Below are positions 20,698 to 28,350 of a stretch of 64,000 nucleotides of DNA, piece after piece. The notes beneath the pieces are model-generated. The model had not been told where the DNA came from and searched no databases. It worked only from the letters and a program-made list of their open reading frames with translations. Made by a program: the position numbers and the translations under genes. Within the stretch, counting starts at the first letter, position 1; the number at the start of each line of letters is the position of its first letter. The stretch comes from Alcanivoracaceae bacterium (GTDB lineage Bacteria; Pseudomonadota; Gammaproteobacteria; Pseudomonadales; Alcanivoracaceae), in assembly GCA_023146255.1 (NCBI GenBank), contig JAGLCJ010000006.1:1-64000 (forward strand). The letters are read 5' to 3'.

Positions 20698-20844
20698 GGC
20701 AGTGAACCGGCCGGTCAGGGCGGTGGTCAAGGGGTGCCGGGACACGCCGTGAATACGTCCCTGTAGGCTTGTGTTCGGCATCCATGCCTCACACAGTCCC
20801 GTCACCCCTTGACCACCGCCCTGACCTCGCATTTGGCTTCTTCC
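20698..20844 (+). repeat. Hairpin element with variable arms, copy 1
   Basis: A 31-nt left arm (20713-20743) pairs with 20796-20826 with a single mismatch, around a 52-nt loop (20744-20795). The loop holds a bulged stem GCCG-(TG)-AATAC/GTGTT-CGGC and the single-strand segment TGCCTCACACA. Conserved flanks GTCGGCAGTGA before and TCGCATTTGGCTTCTTCC after the arms recur at copy 2 (34300-34450). Each copy has different arm sequence but the same arm and loop lengths. It lies between hflD and purB; no coding sequence is supported here. Confidence 0.88.
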
Positions 20845-20933
20845 CCAAACCTCACCACACCACGGACAAGCCCCCCGTTTTCCCGTATCATTGCGCCGCC
20901 TTTTCCGCCCCATCCGTCAGTCGAGGACCCGTC

Positions 20934-22304
20934 ATGTCGCAACCGTTGAACCCCCTGCTCGCCATCTCTCCCGTCGACGGCCGTTATGGCAGCAAATGCG
21001 ACAGCCTGCGTGAGATCACCAGCGAATATGGCCTGATCCGCAACCGGGTCCGGGTCGAGGTGCACTGGCTGGAAGCGCTGGCCCGTCATCCGGACATCAA
21101 GGAAGTGCCGGCACCCAGCGCCGAAGCAGCCTGGCAGCTGCGCAATGTATCGCAGAGCTTTTCTCTGGAGGGTGCAGCCCGGATCAAGGAAATTGAGCGC
21201 ACCACCAATCATGACGTCAAGGCGGTGGAGTACTACATCAAGGAGCAGATGGAGAATAACGCCGAGCTGAAATCGATCGGCGAGTTCGTCCATTTCGCCT
21301 GTACCTCGGAAGACATCAACAACCTGTCCTACAGCCTGATGCTGGCAGACGCGCGCAAGGTGATACTGCCGGTGATGGACAAGGTTATCCGCGCGCTGAA
21401 ACAGCTGGCCCACTCGCTGGCGGCAGAACCGATGCTGTCGCGCACCCACGGCCAGTCCGCGTCACCGACCACCGTCGGCAAGGAATTGGCCAATGTGGTG
21501 GCACGCCTGCAGCGTCAGCGCGAGCAGTTCGCCGCCGTTGCCCTGCTCGGCAAGATCAATGGTGCTGTCGGCAACTACAACGCCCATCTGAGCGCTTATC
21601 CGGAAATCAACTGGCCGGCGTTTGCGCAAAAATTTGTCGAAAGTCTCGAGCTGACTTTTAACCCGTATACCACCCAGATCGAACCGCACGATTGCATTGC
21701 CGAGTATTTCCATGCGCTGATGCGTTTCAACACCATCCTGCTGGATTTCGATCGTGACGTCTGGGGCTACATTTCGCTGGGTTATTTCAAGCAACGCACC
21801 GTTGCCGGCGAGATCGGTTCTTCTACCATGCCGCACAAGGTCAACCCGATTGATTTTGAAAACTCGGAAGGCAACCTCGGTCTGGCCAACGCCATCATGG
21901 ATCACCTGGCGGCGAAACTGCCGGTGTCGCGCTGGCAGCGCGACCTGACCGATTCCACCGTGTTGCGCAATGTCGGTGTCGGCCTTGCCCACAGTCTGAT
22001 TGCCTATGAAGCGTCGCTGAAAGGCATCAGCAAGCTGGAAGTGAATCCGGCCCAGCTTGGCGCCGATCTTGACGCCGCCTGGGAAGTACTGGCTGAACCG
22101 ATCCAGACGGTGATGCGTCGCTACGGCATCGATAAGCCGTACGAAAAACTGAAAGAGCTGACCCGCGGCAAAACCATCACCCGCGAAGCGCTGGAAGCGT
22201 TTGTCGATGGCCTGGCCATCCCGGACGACGCCAAGACGCGTCTGAAAGCCATGACGCCAGCCAGCTATACCGGTAACGCTGCAGAACAGGCACGCAAGGT
22301 CTGA
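20934..22304 (+). CDS. purB: Adenylosuccinate lyase
   Basis: A 456-residue enzyme (same length as E. coli) acting twice in purine synthesis, on SAICAR and on adenylosuccinate. The superfamily signature GSSTMPHKVNP is near residue 300, and the catalytic region includes RTHGQSASPTTVGKE. The start at 20934 (MSQPLNPLLAISPVDGRYG) has GAGGA upstream. It is downstream of hflD as in E. coli, with copy 1 of the hairpin element between. PurC, which makes SAICAR, is encoded at 40997. Confidence 0.96.
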   Translation: MSQPLNPLLAISPVDGRYGSKCDSLREITSEYGLIRNRVRVEVHWLEALARHPDIKEVPAPSAEAAWQLRNVSQSFSLEGAARIKEIERTTNHDVKAVEYYIKEQMENNAELKSIGEFVHFACTSEDINNLSYSLMLADARKVILPVMDKVIRALKQLAHSLAAEPMLSRTHGQSASPTTVGKELANVVARLQRQREQFAAVALLGKINGAVGNYNAHLSAYPEINWPAFAQKFVESLELTFNPYTTQIEPHDCIAEYFHALMRFNTILLDFDRDVWGYISLGYFKQRTVAGEIGSSTMPHKVNPIDFENSEGNLGLANAIMDHLAAKLPVSRWQRDLTDSTVLRNVGVGLAHSLIAYEASLKGISKLEVNPAQLGADLDAAWEVLAEPIQTVMRRYGIDKPYEKLKELTRGKTITREALEAFVDGLAIPDDAKTRLKAMTPASYTGNAAEQARKV

Positions 22305-22309
22305 CATCG

Positions 22310-23443
22310 ATGACTACCCTGCCGACATTTCGCCTGCCACTGCCCGCCGATGAGTTTCTGCGTGATGTCTGGCAGAAAAAGCCGTTACTGATGCGTGGCG
22401 CTGCCAGCGGCCTGGATCACCCGGACCCGGACACGCTGGCCGGTCTGGCGCTGGAAGACTGTGTCGAATCGCGGTTGATGACCGGCGCCGGCAATGGCCC
22501 CTGGAATGTCCAGCAGGGTCCGTTTACGGAACAGGATTTCGCCGCCCTGCCGAAACAGAACTGGACATTACTGGTCCAGTCCGTCGATCACTTCATGACC
22601 GAAGTGTCGCTGCTGCTCGACAGCTTTGCCTTTCTGCCCGGCTGGCGCATCGAGGACATCATGCTCAGCTATGCGGTCACAGGTGGCAGCGTCGGCCCCC
22701 ACTACGACCGCTATGACGTGTTCCTGATCCAGGCTTCCGGCAAACGCCGCTGGCAGATTGGCCCACACTGCGATGACAACAGCCCGCGCCTGCCGCACGA
22801 TCAGTTACGCCTGCTTGCCGATATGCCGGTCAGCGAAGAATTCGTAGTCGAGGCCGGCGATGTGCTGTACCTGCCACCCGGCATCGGTCACTGGGGCGTG
22901 GCGGAGGATGACGAATGCGTAACCTGGTCAGTCGGTTTCCGTGCACCGGCGCCGGCAGACCTGCTGGCCCGGCTGGCTGACACCGCGATCGAACGGGCCG
23001 ACCAGAGCCTGTACAGCGATCCGGGCCGCAGTCCGTGTCCGGCCCCGGAGATGCTGGCCGATGTCGACATCGCCAGCCTGAGCAAGCAGGCGCTGGCCCT
23101 GATTGACCAGGATGTCACGCGGGAAGCGCTGGCCAGTCTGCTGTCCGAACCGCGGCAGCCGGCCGGCCTTGATTTCGAGGTCGATTGCGGGCACATTGCC
23201 GCCGCTTCAACGGATACCGTGCTGGTGCGCCATGGCGCTGCCAGACTGCTGATCGACAATCAGGGCGATGCCTGGCTGAATGGCGAGCGCCGCGCCCTGA
23301 GCGATGCCGAGCGGCCTCTGGCCTGCCTGCTGGCGCGCCAGCGCAAGTACACCGAAATGGAACTGCAGCCGCTACTGAACGACGAATCAGAGCAGCTGAT
23401 GGAGGAATGGATTGATGCCGGCTTCTTCACCGTTATCGAGTAA
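22310..23443 (+). CDS. roxA: Ribosomal oxygenase RoxA (L16 arginine hydroxylase)
   Basis: A 377-residue JmjC-type 2-oxoglutarate/Fe(II) oxygenase. E. coli RoxA (YcfD) hydroxylates an arginine of ribosomal protein L16. Iron ligands are visible as His131 and Asp133 (GPHYDRYDVF) and His194 (PPGIGHWG). The C-terminal part is the dimerisation and winged-helix region. It starts six bases after purB and is followed by a GNAT gene and a hypothetical gene at minimal spacing. Confidence 0.94.
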   Translation: MTTLPTFRLPLPADEFLRDVWQKKPLLMRGAASGLDHPDPDTLAGLALEDCVESRLMTGAGNGPWNVQQGPFTEQDFAALPKQNWTLLVQSVDHFMTEVSLLLDSFAFLPGWRIEDIMLSYAVTGGSVGPHYDRYDVFLIQASGKRRWQIGPHCDDNSPRLPHDQLRLLADMPVSEEFVVEAGDVLYLPPGIGHWGVAEDDECVTWSVGFRAPAPADLLARLADTAIERADQSLYSDPGRSPCPAPEMLADVDIASLSKQALALIDQDVTREALASLLSEPRQPAGLDFEVDCGHIAAASTDTVLVRHGAARLLIDNQGDAWLNGERRALSDAERPLACLLARQRKYTEMELQPLLNDESEQLMEEWIDAGFFTVIE

Positions 23444-23450
23444 CCAGCCA

Positions 23451-23879
23451 ATGCCCGTGACCATTCAACGCACGTCCTGGGCGGAACATGAAGCAGCGCT
23501 GCGCAGCATTCGTGAAACCGTGTTCATCCACGAGCAGCATGTCCCGGAAATACTGGAGTGGGATGAGCAGGATGCAGAAGCGGTGCACTTTCTCGCCATC
23601 GGCCCGGACCATACCCCGGTCGGTTGCATTCGCCTGCTGCCAACCGGGCAGCTCAGTCGTCTTGCGGTGCTGGAACGATTCCGCAATCAGGACATTGGCT
23701 CTGCCCTGCTGACTGCCGCCGAAAATGAGGCCCGGCAAAAAGGCATGAAAGAAATTTTCCTGCACGCCCAGACTCAGGCTGCCCACTTCTACGAAAATGC
23801 CGGCTTTACGGTAAGTGGCGGCATTTTTCTGGAGGCTGATATTCCGCATCGGCAAATGTTCAAGGAGCTTCAGCGCTGA
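23451..23879 (+). CDS. GNAT family N-acetyltransferase
   Basis: A 142-residue acetyltransferase of the ElaA/YjcF-like size. It opens with an N-terminal strand and the HEQHVPEILEWDEQD stretch found in many small GNATs. The acetyl-CoA-binding region is RLAVLERFRNQDIGSALL, and a C-terminal AAHFYENAGFTVSG is the typical last motif. The substrate is unknown. The start at 23451 follows the roxA stop by seven bases; an earlier in-frame ATG at 23412 would lie inside roxA. It overlaps the next gene by one base (TGATG). Confidence 0.88.
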   Translation: MPVTIQRTSWAEHEAALRSIRETVFIHEQHVPEILEWDEQDAEAVHFLAIGPDHTPVGCIRLLPTGQLSRLAVLERFRNQDIGSALLTAAENEARQKGMKEIFLHAQTQAAHFYENAGFTVSGGIFLEADIPHRQMFKELQR

Positions 23880-24373
23880 TGCAGGCAACGCGCGATGATG
23901 GCCCCCTGCCGGACGATCGCGTTGACTACCAACTGGCCTGCGATGAAGTACTGGCTGGCGCACGCAGGGAGCTGCGCATTTTTGCCCCGGATCTGGACCA
24001 GCAGCTGCTGAATCGCGAACGGGTCAGCGAGTTGCTGGTTCGCCTCGCCCGCCACAATCCCGCTGCCAGAGTCCGCATCCTGCTTGCCGACGCCGGACAG
24101 GCGGTGGCGGAAGGACACCGGCTGATCTATCTGGCCAGGCGCCTGCCATCCTTCATCAGCATCAGGGTTTTGCCCGCTGATATAAAAGATCGGCAGGAAT
24201 GCTGGTTACTGGCGGATGGACAGACCTTGCTTTGGCGCCCCGACTATCATCATCTCCGCCACGGCATCCTGCACCGCAATGACCCTACTCGCAGTGGCGC
24301 GCTGCAAAGACTGTTTGACGAACACTGGGAACAGTCGCGCAGCGATCCGGCACTACGACAGCTGATCATCTAA
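23879..24373 (+). CDS. DUF7931-like conserved hypothetical protein
   Basis: A 164-residue soluble protein of unknown function, translationally coupled to the GNAT gene by a one-base overlap. It has a strand-rich core (RELRIFAPDLDQQLL, VRILLADA, ISIRVLPADI) followed by HHLRHGILHRND and a helical end. This resembles one half of a phospholipase-D-like fold, but the HKD catalytic motif is absent, so no enzyme activity can be claimed. The family assignment is from memory of similar genes next to roxA. Its end overlaps the convergent gene at 24353 by 21 bases. Confidence 0.75.
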   Translation: MQATRDDGPLPDDRVDYQLACDEVLAGARRELRIFAPDLDQQLLNRERVSELLVRLARHNPAARVRILLADAGQAVAEGHRLIYLARRLPSFISIRVLPADIKDRQECWLLADGQTLLWRPDYHHLRHGILHRNDPTRSGALQRLFDEHWEQSRSDPALRQLII

Positions 24374-25045
24374 ACCAGCGTTGCCAGCCCTGAACCTGCT
24401 TAACAAGCGCTGGCGGGCGCTGTCGTAGTCACGTCGCGACAGACAACCGCTGTTCAGCATTCGCCTGTGCTCGGCAAGCTCGGCAGCAAGACGCCGACTT
24501 CCTCTGGGCAGTACGATCTCCGCCCCCTCGATACGCTCTCGCACAAGGCCCACGAACTGCGCTGCTGCGCTTGAGGACAGCAGGCCTCCGCGAATCCTGC
24601 ACACCGGCACCCGCCCCAGAGCGGTTTTCAGAACCCAATAGCCCGGGGTTGCCGACATGGCCGCCAGCACCAGCAGGCAACCGCTAGCCAGCAACACCCA
24701 GGGCACTGATCCGCTCTGCAAGTAGGCCGCCAACGACAACGGCACCAGCGTTGCCAGCAACACCCGACGCAAGCGTACAGGCAGATCTCCGGCATGGTAG
24801 GCAGGATGCGGATCAAGGTAGGCCAGATTGACGATCTGCTCAGCCTGCCCCGGAACAAGACAGTTTCGCATGCCAAGATAATGGCCATTGAACAGTTCAA
24901 GCTCGACCTCGAAGCCCTGCCAGGGATTTGTCTGTAACAGCCGAGCCTCGCTTCGGCGCCGGTCAGAGGGGGGCACCGAAACGTAGTCATCATCGAGTAT
25001 CCGGGCCAATACCGCCGAACCGGGGGCCTGCTGCAGCATCGTCAT
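24353..25045 (-). CDS. Hypothetical two-helix membrane protein
   Basis: A 230-residue protein I do not recognise. Two adjacent hydrophobic segments lie at about 93-136 (LLATLVPLSLAAYL and VLLASGCLLVLAAM), with soluble parts on each side. The C-terminal 90 residues are rich in Arg, Glu and Ser, with a helical AELAEHRRML and a DYDSARQRLLSRF repeat-like end. The ATG at 25045 has AAGG about eight bases upstream. The 3' end overlaps the convergent gene by 21 bases. Function unknown. Confidence 0.75.
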   Translation of the reverse strand: MTMLQQAPGSAVLARILDDDYVSVPPSDRRRSEARLLQTNPWQGFEVELELFNGHYLGMRNCLVPGQAEQIVNLAYLDPHPAYHAGDLPVRLRRVLLATLVPLSLAAYLQSGSVPWVLLASGCLLVLAAMSATPGYWVLKTALGRVPVCRIRGGLLSSSAAAQFVGLVRERIEGAEIVLPRGSRRLAAELAEHRRMLNSGCLSRRDYDSARQRLLSRFRAGNAGLDDQLS

Positions 25046-25143
25046 AAGGCACCTTCTCCCGAACCGTTTTGGTAGGAAGATAGTGCCCCATAATACTCAT
25101 GCTTAAATATGAACCAGTTGGCAGCCATCAGGCGGCCCCGCCC

Positions 25144-25812
25144 TCAAACCCGGCAACTCAGCAACCGCCAGAGAGCATGACCGCTGTCCCGGTACTTTTC
25201 CTCAAAATCGGTCAGCGCTGCCTCGGGCCGAATTCGCTCAATCCCGGCCGGGCGACCTGCGACGGACAGCGCCGCCCCCATCTCCTCGGCATAGACCTGC
25301 CAATTGGTACGTAGCTCCACCACGTCACTCAGCGCCAGCAGCTGGGGAAACACCGGGTGACCATGCCAGCGCCGCTGCAGATGACCGGGTTTTGGCCAGG
25401 GATTCGGGTAGAGCAGGAAATGCCTGACCACCGACCAGTCGGCTTCCAGCATCAGGCGCCATATGTCGGCACATTCCGCACGCATCAGGTACAGGTTGGC
25501 TGGAGCGGCACCAAACCGCTCCAGCCCGCGCTGGAGACGGACGGCGGACTGGTCTATACCGATTACCAGCGCCTCAGGATGCTGCATGGCAAGGACTCTG
25601 GATGACCTCCCTGTGCCACAACCGGAATCCAGCATCAGCGGGCGAGCAAAACCCTGATGGCGACGCCATGTATCGCACAACCGGAAAGCATCAAGGTTGT
25701 GCTGAGCCACGGGCTGACGCCAACGATGCAACAAATGCCGATGCACGACCTGAGCCAGAGAAGGATGTATGCCGGCCTGGCTCGACGCCACCGGACGGCT
25801 GTTGCCAGACAT
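25144..25812 (-). CDS. TrmB-family SAM methyltransferase-like protein
   Basis: A 222-residue Rossmann methyltransferase. The SAM-binding motif LDSGCGTGRSSR is at 61-72, IGIDQSA at 84-90, and the TrmB signature appears as YPNPWPKPGHLQRRWHGHPVFP from residue 135. True tRNA (guanine-N7) methyltransferases have PDPW there with a catalytic Asp; here the residue is Asn137. It is therefore best called a TrmB paralogue with uncertain activity. The start at 25812 has GGTGGAG just upstream; a GTG at 25824 is an alternative. Confidence 0.82.
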   Translation of the reverse strand: MSGNSRPVASSQAGIHPSLAQVVHRHLLHRWRQPVAQHNLDAFRLCDTWRRHQGFARPLMLDSGCGTGRSSRVLAMQHPEALVIGIDQSAVRLQRGLERFGAAPANLYLMRAECADIWRLMLEADWSVVRHFLLYPNPWPKPGHLQRRWHGHPVFPQLLALSDVVELRTNWQVYAEEMGAALSVAGRPAGIERIRPEAALTDFEEKYRDSGHALWRLLSCRV

Positions 25813-25895
25813 GACGAGCTCCACCTGAGAGTGGGCCGCAGTCTAGCTCTGCACCGGCAACAGAGCCAGACGGGGATCGCCCTGACTACTGTCGG

Positions 25896-28166
25896 TCAGA
25901 GATTGACGCCGGTAAAGGTATCAAGCAGTGCGTCCAGCACACCTGGCAGTAGCGCCATCAGATCGTCATCTGCAACATCAGAGATCGGACCAAGCAGGTA
26001 GCTACGCCGCTCTCCGTTAGCCAGCAGCAGGGTCGCGCCAAGAGACTGCCACTCAGCGTTGACAGTCGCCACCAGTGTCGAGCCGGAAATGATGTAGCCG
26101 CCGTTCAGGCTGGTCACGTAAAAGGACAGGCCACTCTCGGTGCCAACCAGACTGGCATCAACCCTGTTGTTATTAAGTGCAAACGCGTAGCTGCGCTCCC
26201 CTCGCTGGTCATCAAGAACCTTCAGCGTGGCATTACCAAGCAACGACAACACCGACGGATCCAGCCCGCCAATGAGTGAGGCAAGATCACCGGACCCACC
26301 CTCTGCACCGGAAAGCAGCTGTTCAATAAGTTCATAAAGCCCGCTTAGTTCACCGCCGGCAGTCACCTGCATTTCCGGCAACCCGAATGCATCAAATGCA
26401 AAGCAGGCCGACAGCGAAGACAATTCTCCGATCTCTACCAGCAACGGTGGACGACCCTGACAGAATGCCGAGTCCAGTGCCCAGAGCGCATCACCAAACG
26501 GCGAGGTCAGCTCACCATCCTGAACAGACAATGACAGCAGGGTACCGCCATTGACCACGGCACCCAGATTGAGCTCGCCACCAGCCTGAAGAAATCCGGA
26601 AAAGCCGTCTCCTGCTGCCACCGGGTGACCTTCCTGAGAAGAAACACGGAAAATACTGCCACTACCCTGAATCTGCACGGTTACAGCTATATCGGTAATA
26701 CTGACAGGCTGATCGAGGGAAAACCCGGTGATGCTGACAGTCAGCTCCCCCTCGAGCTCACCAACGGCGGTTGCATTGCTGACCGATGCGGCAGAGCCGA
26801 TTTCAAGGCCGCGCAATGCGAACTGCATCGGCGCATCGAGAGCAAGCGCAGGAAGCTCCATAACAACTTCCACTTGCTGACCATGACGCTCACCCGTCAC
26901 CGTCAGGATTTGCTCGTTTCGGCAATAAGTTGCATAACCCTCAGGCAGAGCCAGAGCGGCCATTTCCGGCAGCGAAGACATGTCAATGCAATTGCCTAAC
27001 GCAGCCTGCTCCTCAGGCGTCAGGCCGGCAATCATTGCCTCGCTGAGGGTACCAAACACGGCAAAAGCAATACTCTCGGTCATGACCCGAACCAGACCAA
27101 CGGTATCAGCGCGGGAGATGTCGTCGTTGTAAAGCCAGTTCAACTGATCCATCTGCGTCGCAAGAAAACTGGCGCTTTCGTCAATGCCAGCCTGATGCAG
27201 GTAATAATCCAGATCGTCCAGCAGCACCATGGCGTCATCGAAAGCCTGCTGATCGTAAGCAAATGCGCCTCCGGCAGTGGTTAAGGGATTTTCTCCCCAG
27301 CGGGCTATCAGGTCATCAACACTGGCCAGTAATGCCTCGCGACTACTTTCATCAACCAGTGCCTGCAGCAAACCGTTTGCCACCTGCTGGATCAGGTCGA
27401 GACCAGGTCGCATGCTGTTGAAGTCGGTTGCGACAACAAGCTGACCGGCAAGATCGGCAAACTCGTCTGCATAGAGATCAAGCAACATTTGCAGATCGGC
27501 GCCATTTGCATAAGCCACACCGGAAAAAGATGCCGCCAGAACCGAATGCAGCATCGCCCCGGCACCGTCGAGCTCCGCTTCATCTGTCAAATCCAGTGGC
27601 AAATCGCCAATGAAATCGGGACCCAGTCCGAACAGGTCGGCAACCCGGGCATTGGCCATATTGATCAGGGCATCAGTGACCGGCAGCCCGGCAGGCATGG
27701 ACTCGATCCAGTGAGCAGCCAGATACGTCAGCGGCGTAACCGCAATGCCCTCGCCGGCATAGTCAGAAGGCAGAATGGTGACCAGTCGGAAATTCTCCGG
27801 CGGCAAGGTTTCGCCACCGAAGGCGACCTCACCACAGCCCGGCAAAGCGTCGCAAAGAATAACGGTGTTGGCATCGGCAACCACGGTAATCCGCACCGGA
27901 TTGGTGACGCCGGTCAGATCAATATCGAAGAAACCATCCGCATCCGTGAATCCCACCGACAACAGCTGCCAGTTGCCGCCACTGTACTCATGCGCCTCGA
28001 CCACACCATGGCGGATGACACCTTTGACCGCCCTGCCCTCCAGATTCCGAACCACCGGCTCCGGATCAACCACCACATCGTTGTCAGCAACACGACTGTC
28101 ACCGCCACAGGCGCCAAGCAACATCATTAGTAGCAGGGCGGAGATCCGCGAAATTGAACCAGGCAT
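25896..28166 (-). CDS. Large predicted lipoprotein of unknown function
   Basis: A 756-residue exported protein. The N-terminus MPGSISRISALLLMMLLGACGG has a lipobox with Cys20, and residue 21 is Gly, so outer-membrane sorting is expected. Residues 40-110 look like a carboxypeptidase-regulatory/beta-sandwich domain (GRAVKGVIRHGVVEA, then FTDADGFFDIDL). The rest alternates acidic helices with beta-rich stretches near the C-terminus. It appears as a single gene between the TrmB-like gene and glcB. I recognise no family. The start at 28166 has GGGGAAA upstream. Confidence 0.82.
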   Translation of the reverse strand: MPGSISRISALLLMMLLGACGGDSRVADNDVVVDPEPVVRNLEGRAVKGVIRHGVVEAHEYSGGNWQLLSVGFTDADGFFDIDLTGVTNPVRITVVADANTVILCDALPGCGEVAFGGETLPPENFRLVTILPSDYAGEGIAVTPLTYLAAHWIESMPAGLPVTDALINMANARVADLFGLGPDFIGDLPLDLTDEAELDGAGAMLHSVLAASFSGVAYANGADLQMLLDLYADEFADLAGQLVVATDFNSMRPGLDLIQQVANGLLQALVDESSREALLASVDDLIARWGENPLTTAGGAFAYDQQAFDDAMVLLDDLDYYLHQAGIDESASFLATQMDQLNWLYNDDISRADTVGLVRVMTESIAFAVFGTLSEAMIAGLTPEEQAALGNCIDMSSLPEMAALALPEGYATYCRNEQILTVTGERHGQQVEVVMELPALALDAPMQFALRGLEIGSAASVSNATAVGELEGELTVSITGFSLDQPVSITDIAVTVQIQGSGSIFRVSSQEGHPVAAGDGFSGFLQAGGELNLGAVVNGGTLLSLSVQDGELTSPFGDALWALDSAFCQGRPPLLVEIGELSSLSACFAFDAFGLPEMQVTAGGELSGLYELIEQLLSGAEGGSGDLASLIGGLDPSVLSLLGNATLKVLDDQRGERSYAFALNNNRVDASLVGTESGLSFYVTSLNGGYIISGSTLVATVNAEWQSLGATLLLANGERRSYLLGPISDVADDDLMALLPGVLDALLDTFTGVNL

Positions 28167-28279
28167 GCCGTTTCCCCAACACTTGTTATTCTGATTTGAC
28201 TGCCCGCCGTCAGCCACGTGAAGACTGGGCAGATTTTAATCAAGTCTAGGTCGAAAGAATGACTGCACGCCAGTTCCAT

Positions 28280-28350
28280 TGATCGCTGGCTAAAAAAAGG
28301 CCCGATATGAATCGGGCCTTTTGTCTCAACGGGGCGTTAGCCAGCGATCA
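28280..28350. repeat. 14-bp inverted repeat bracketing the glcB terminator
   Basis: Bases 28280-28293 (TGATCGCTGGCTAA) are exactly repeated in inverted orientation at 28337-28350. The right copy contains the TGA stop of glcB. The terminator hairpin lies between the two copies, so the whole 71 bp can form a larger two-part cruciform. Confidence 0.85.
28291..28322 (-). terminator. Rho-independent terminator after glcB
   Basis: On the minus strand a perfect 10-bp stem (28297-28306 with 28311-28320) with a 4-nt loop runs into a seven-T tract. It lies about 30 nt after the glcB stop. The plus strand also has four T after the stem, so some bidirectional activity is possible. Confidence 0.9.

Noticed and set aside
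20692..20913. Minus-strand open frame through hairpin copy 1
   Set aside because: Its sequence matches the frame through copy 2 only in the loop, with every changed codon altering the residue; the conservation follows the hairpin, not a protein.
26625..28194. Plus-strand open frames opposite the large lipoprotein gene
   Set aside because: They lie antisense to a gene with signal peptide, lipobox and a good ribosome site, and show no family features.
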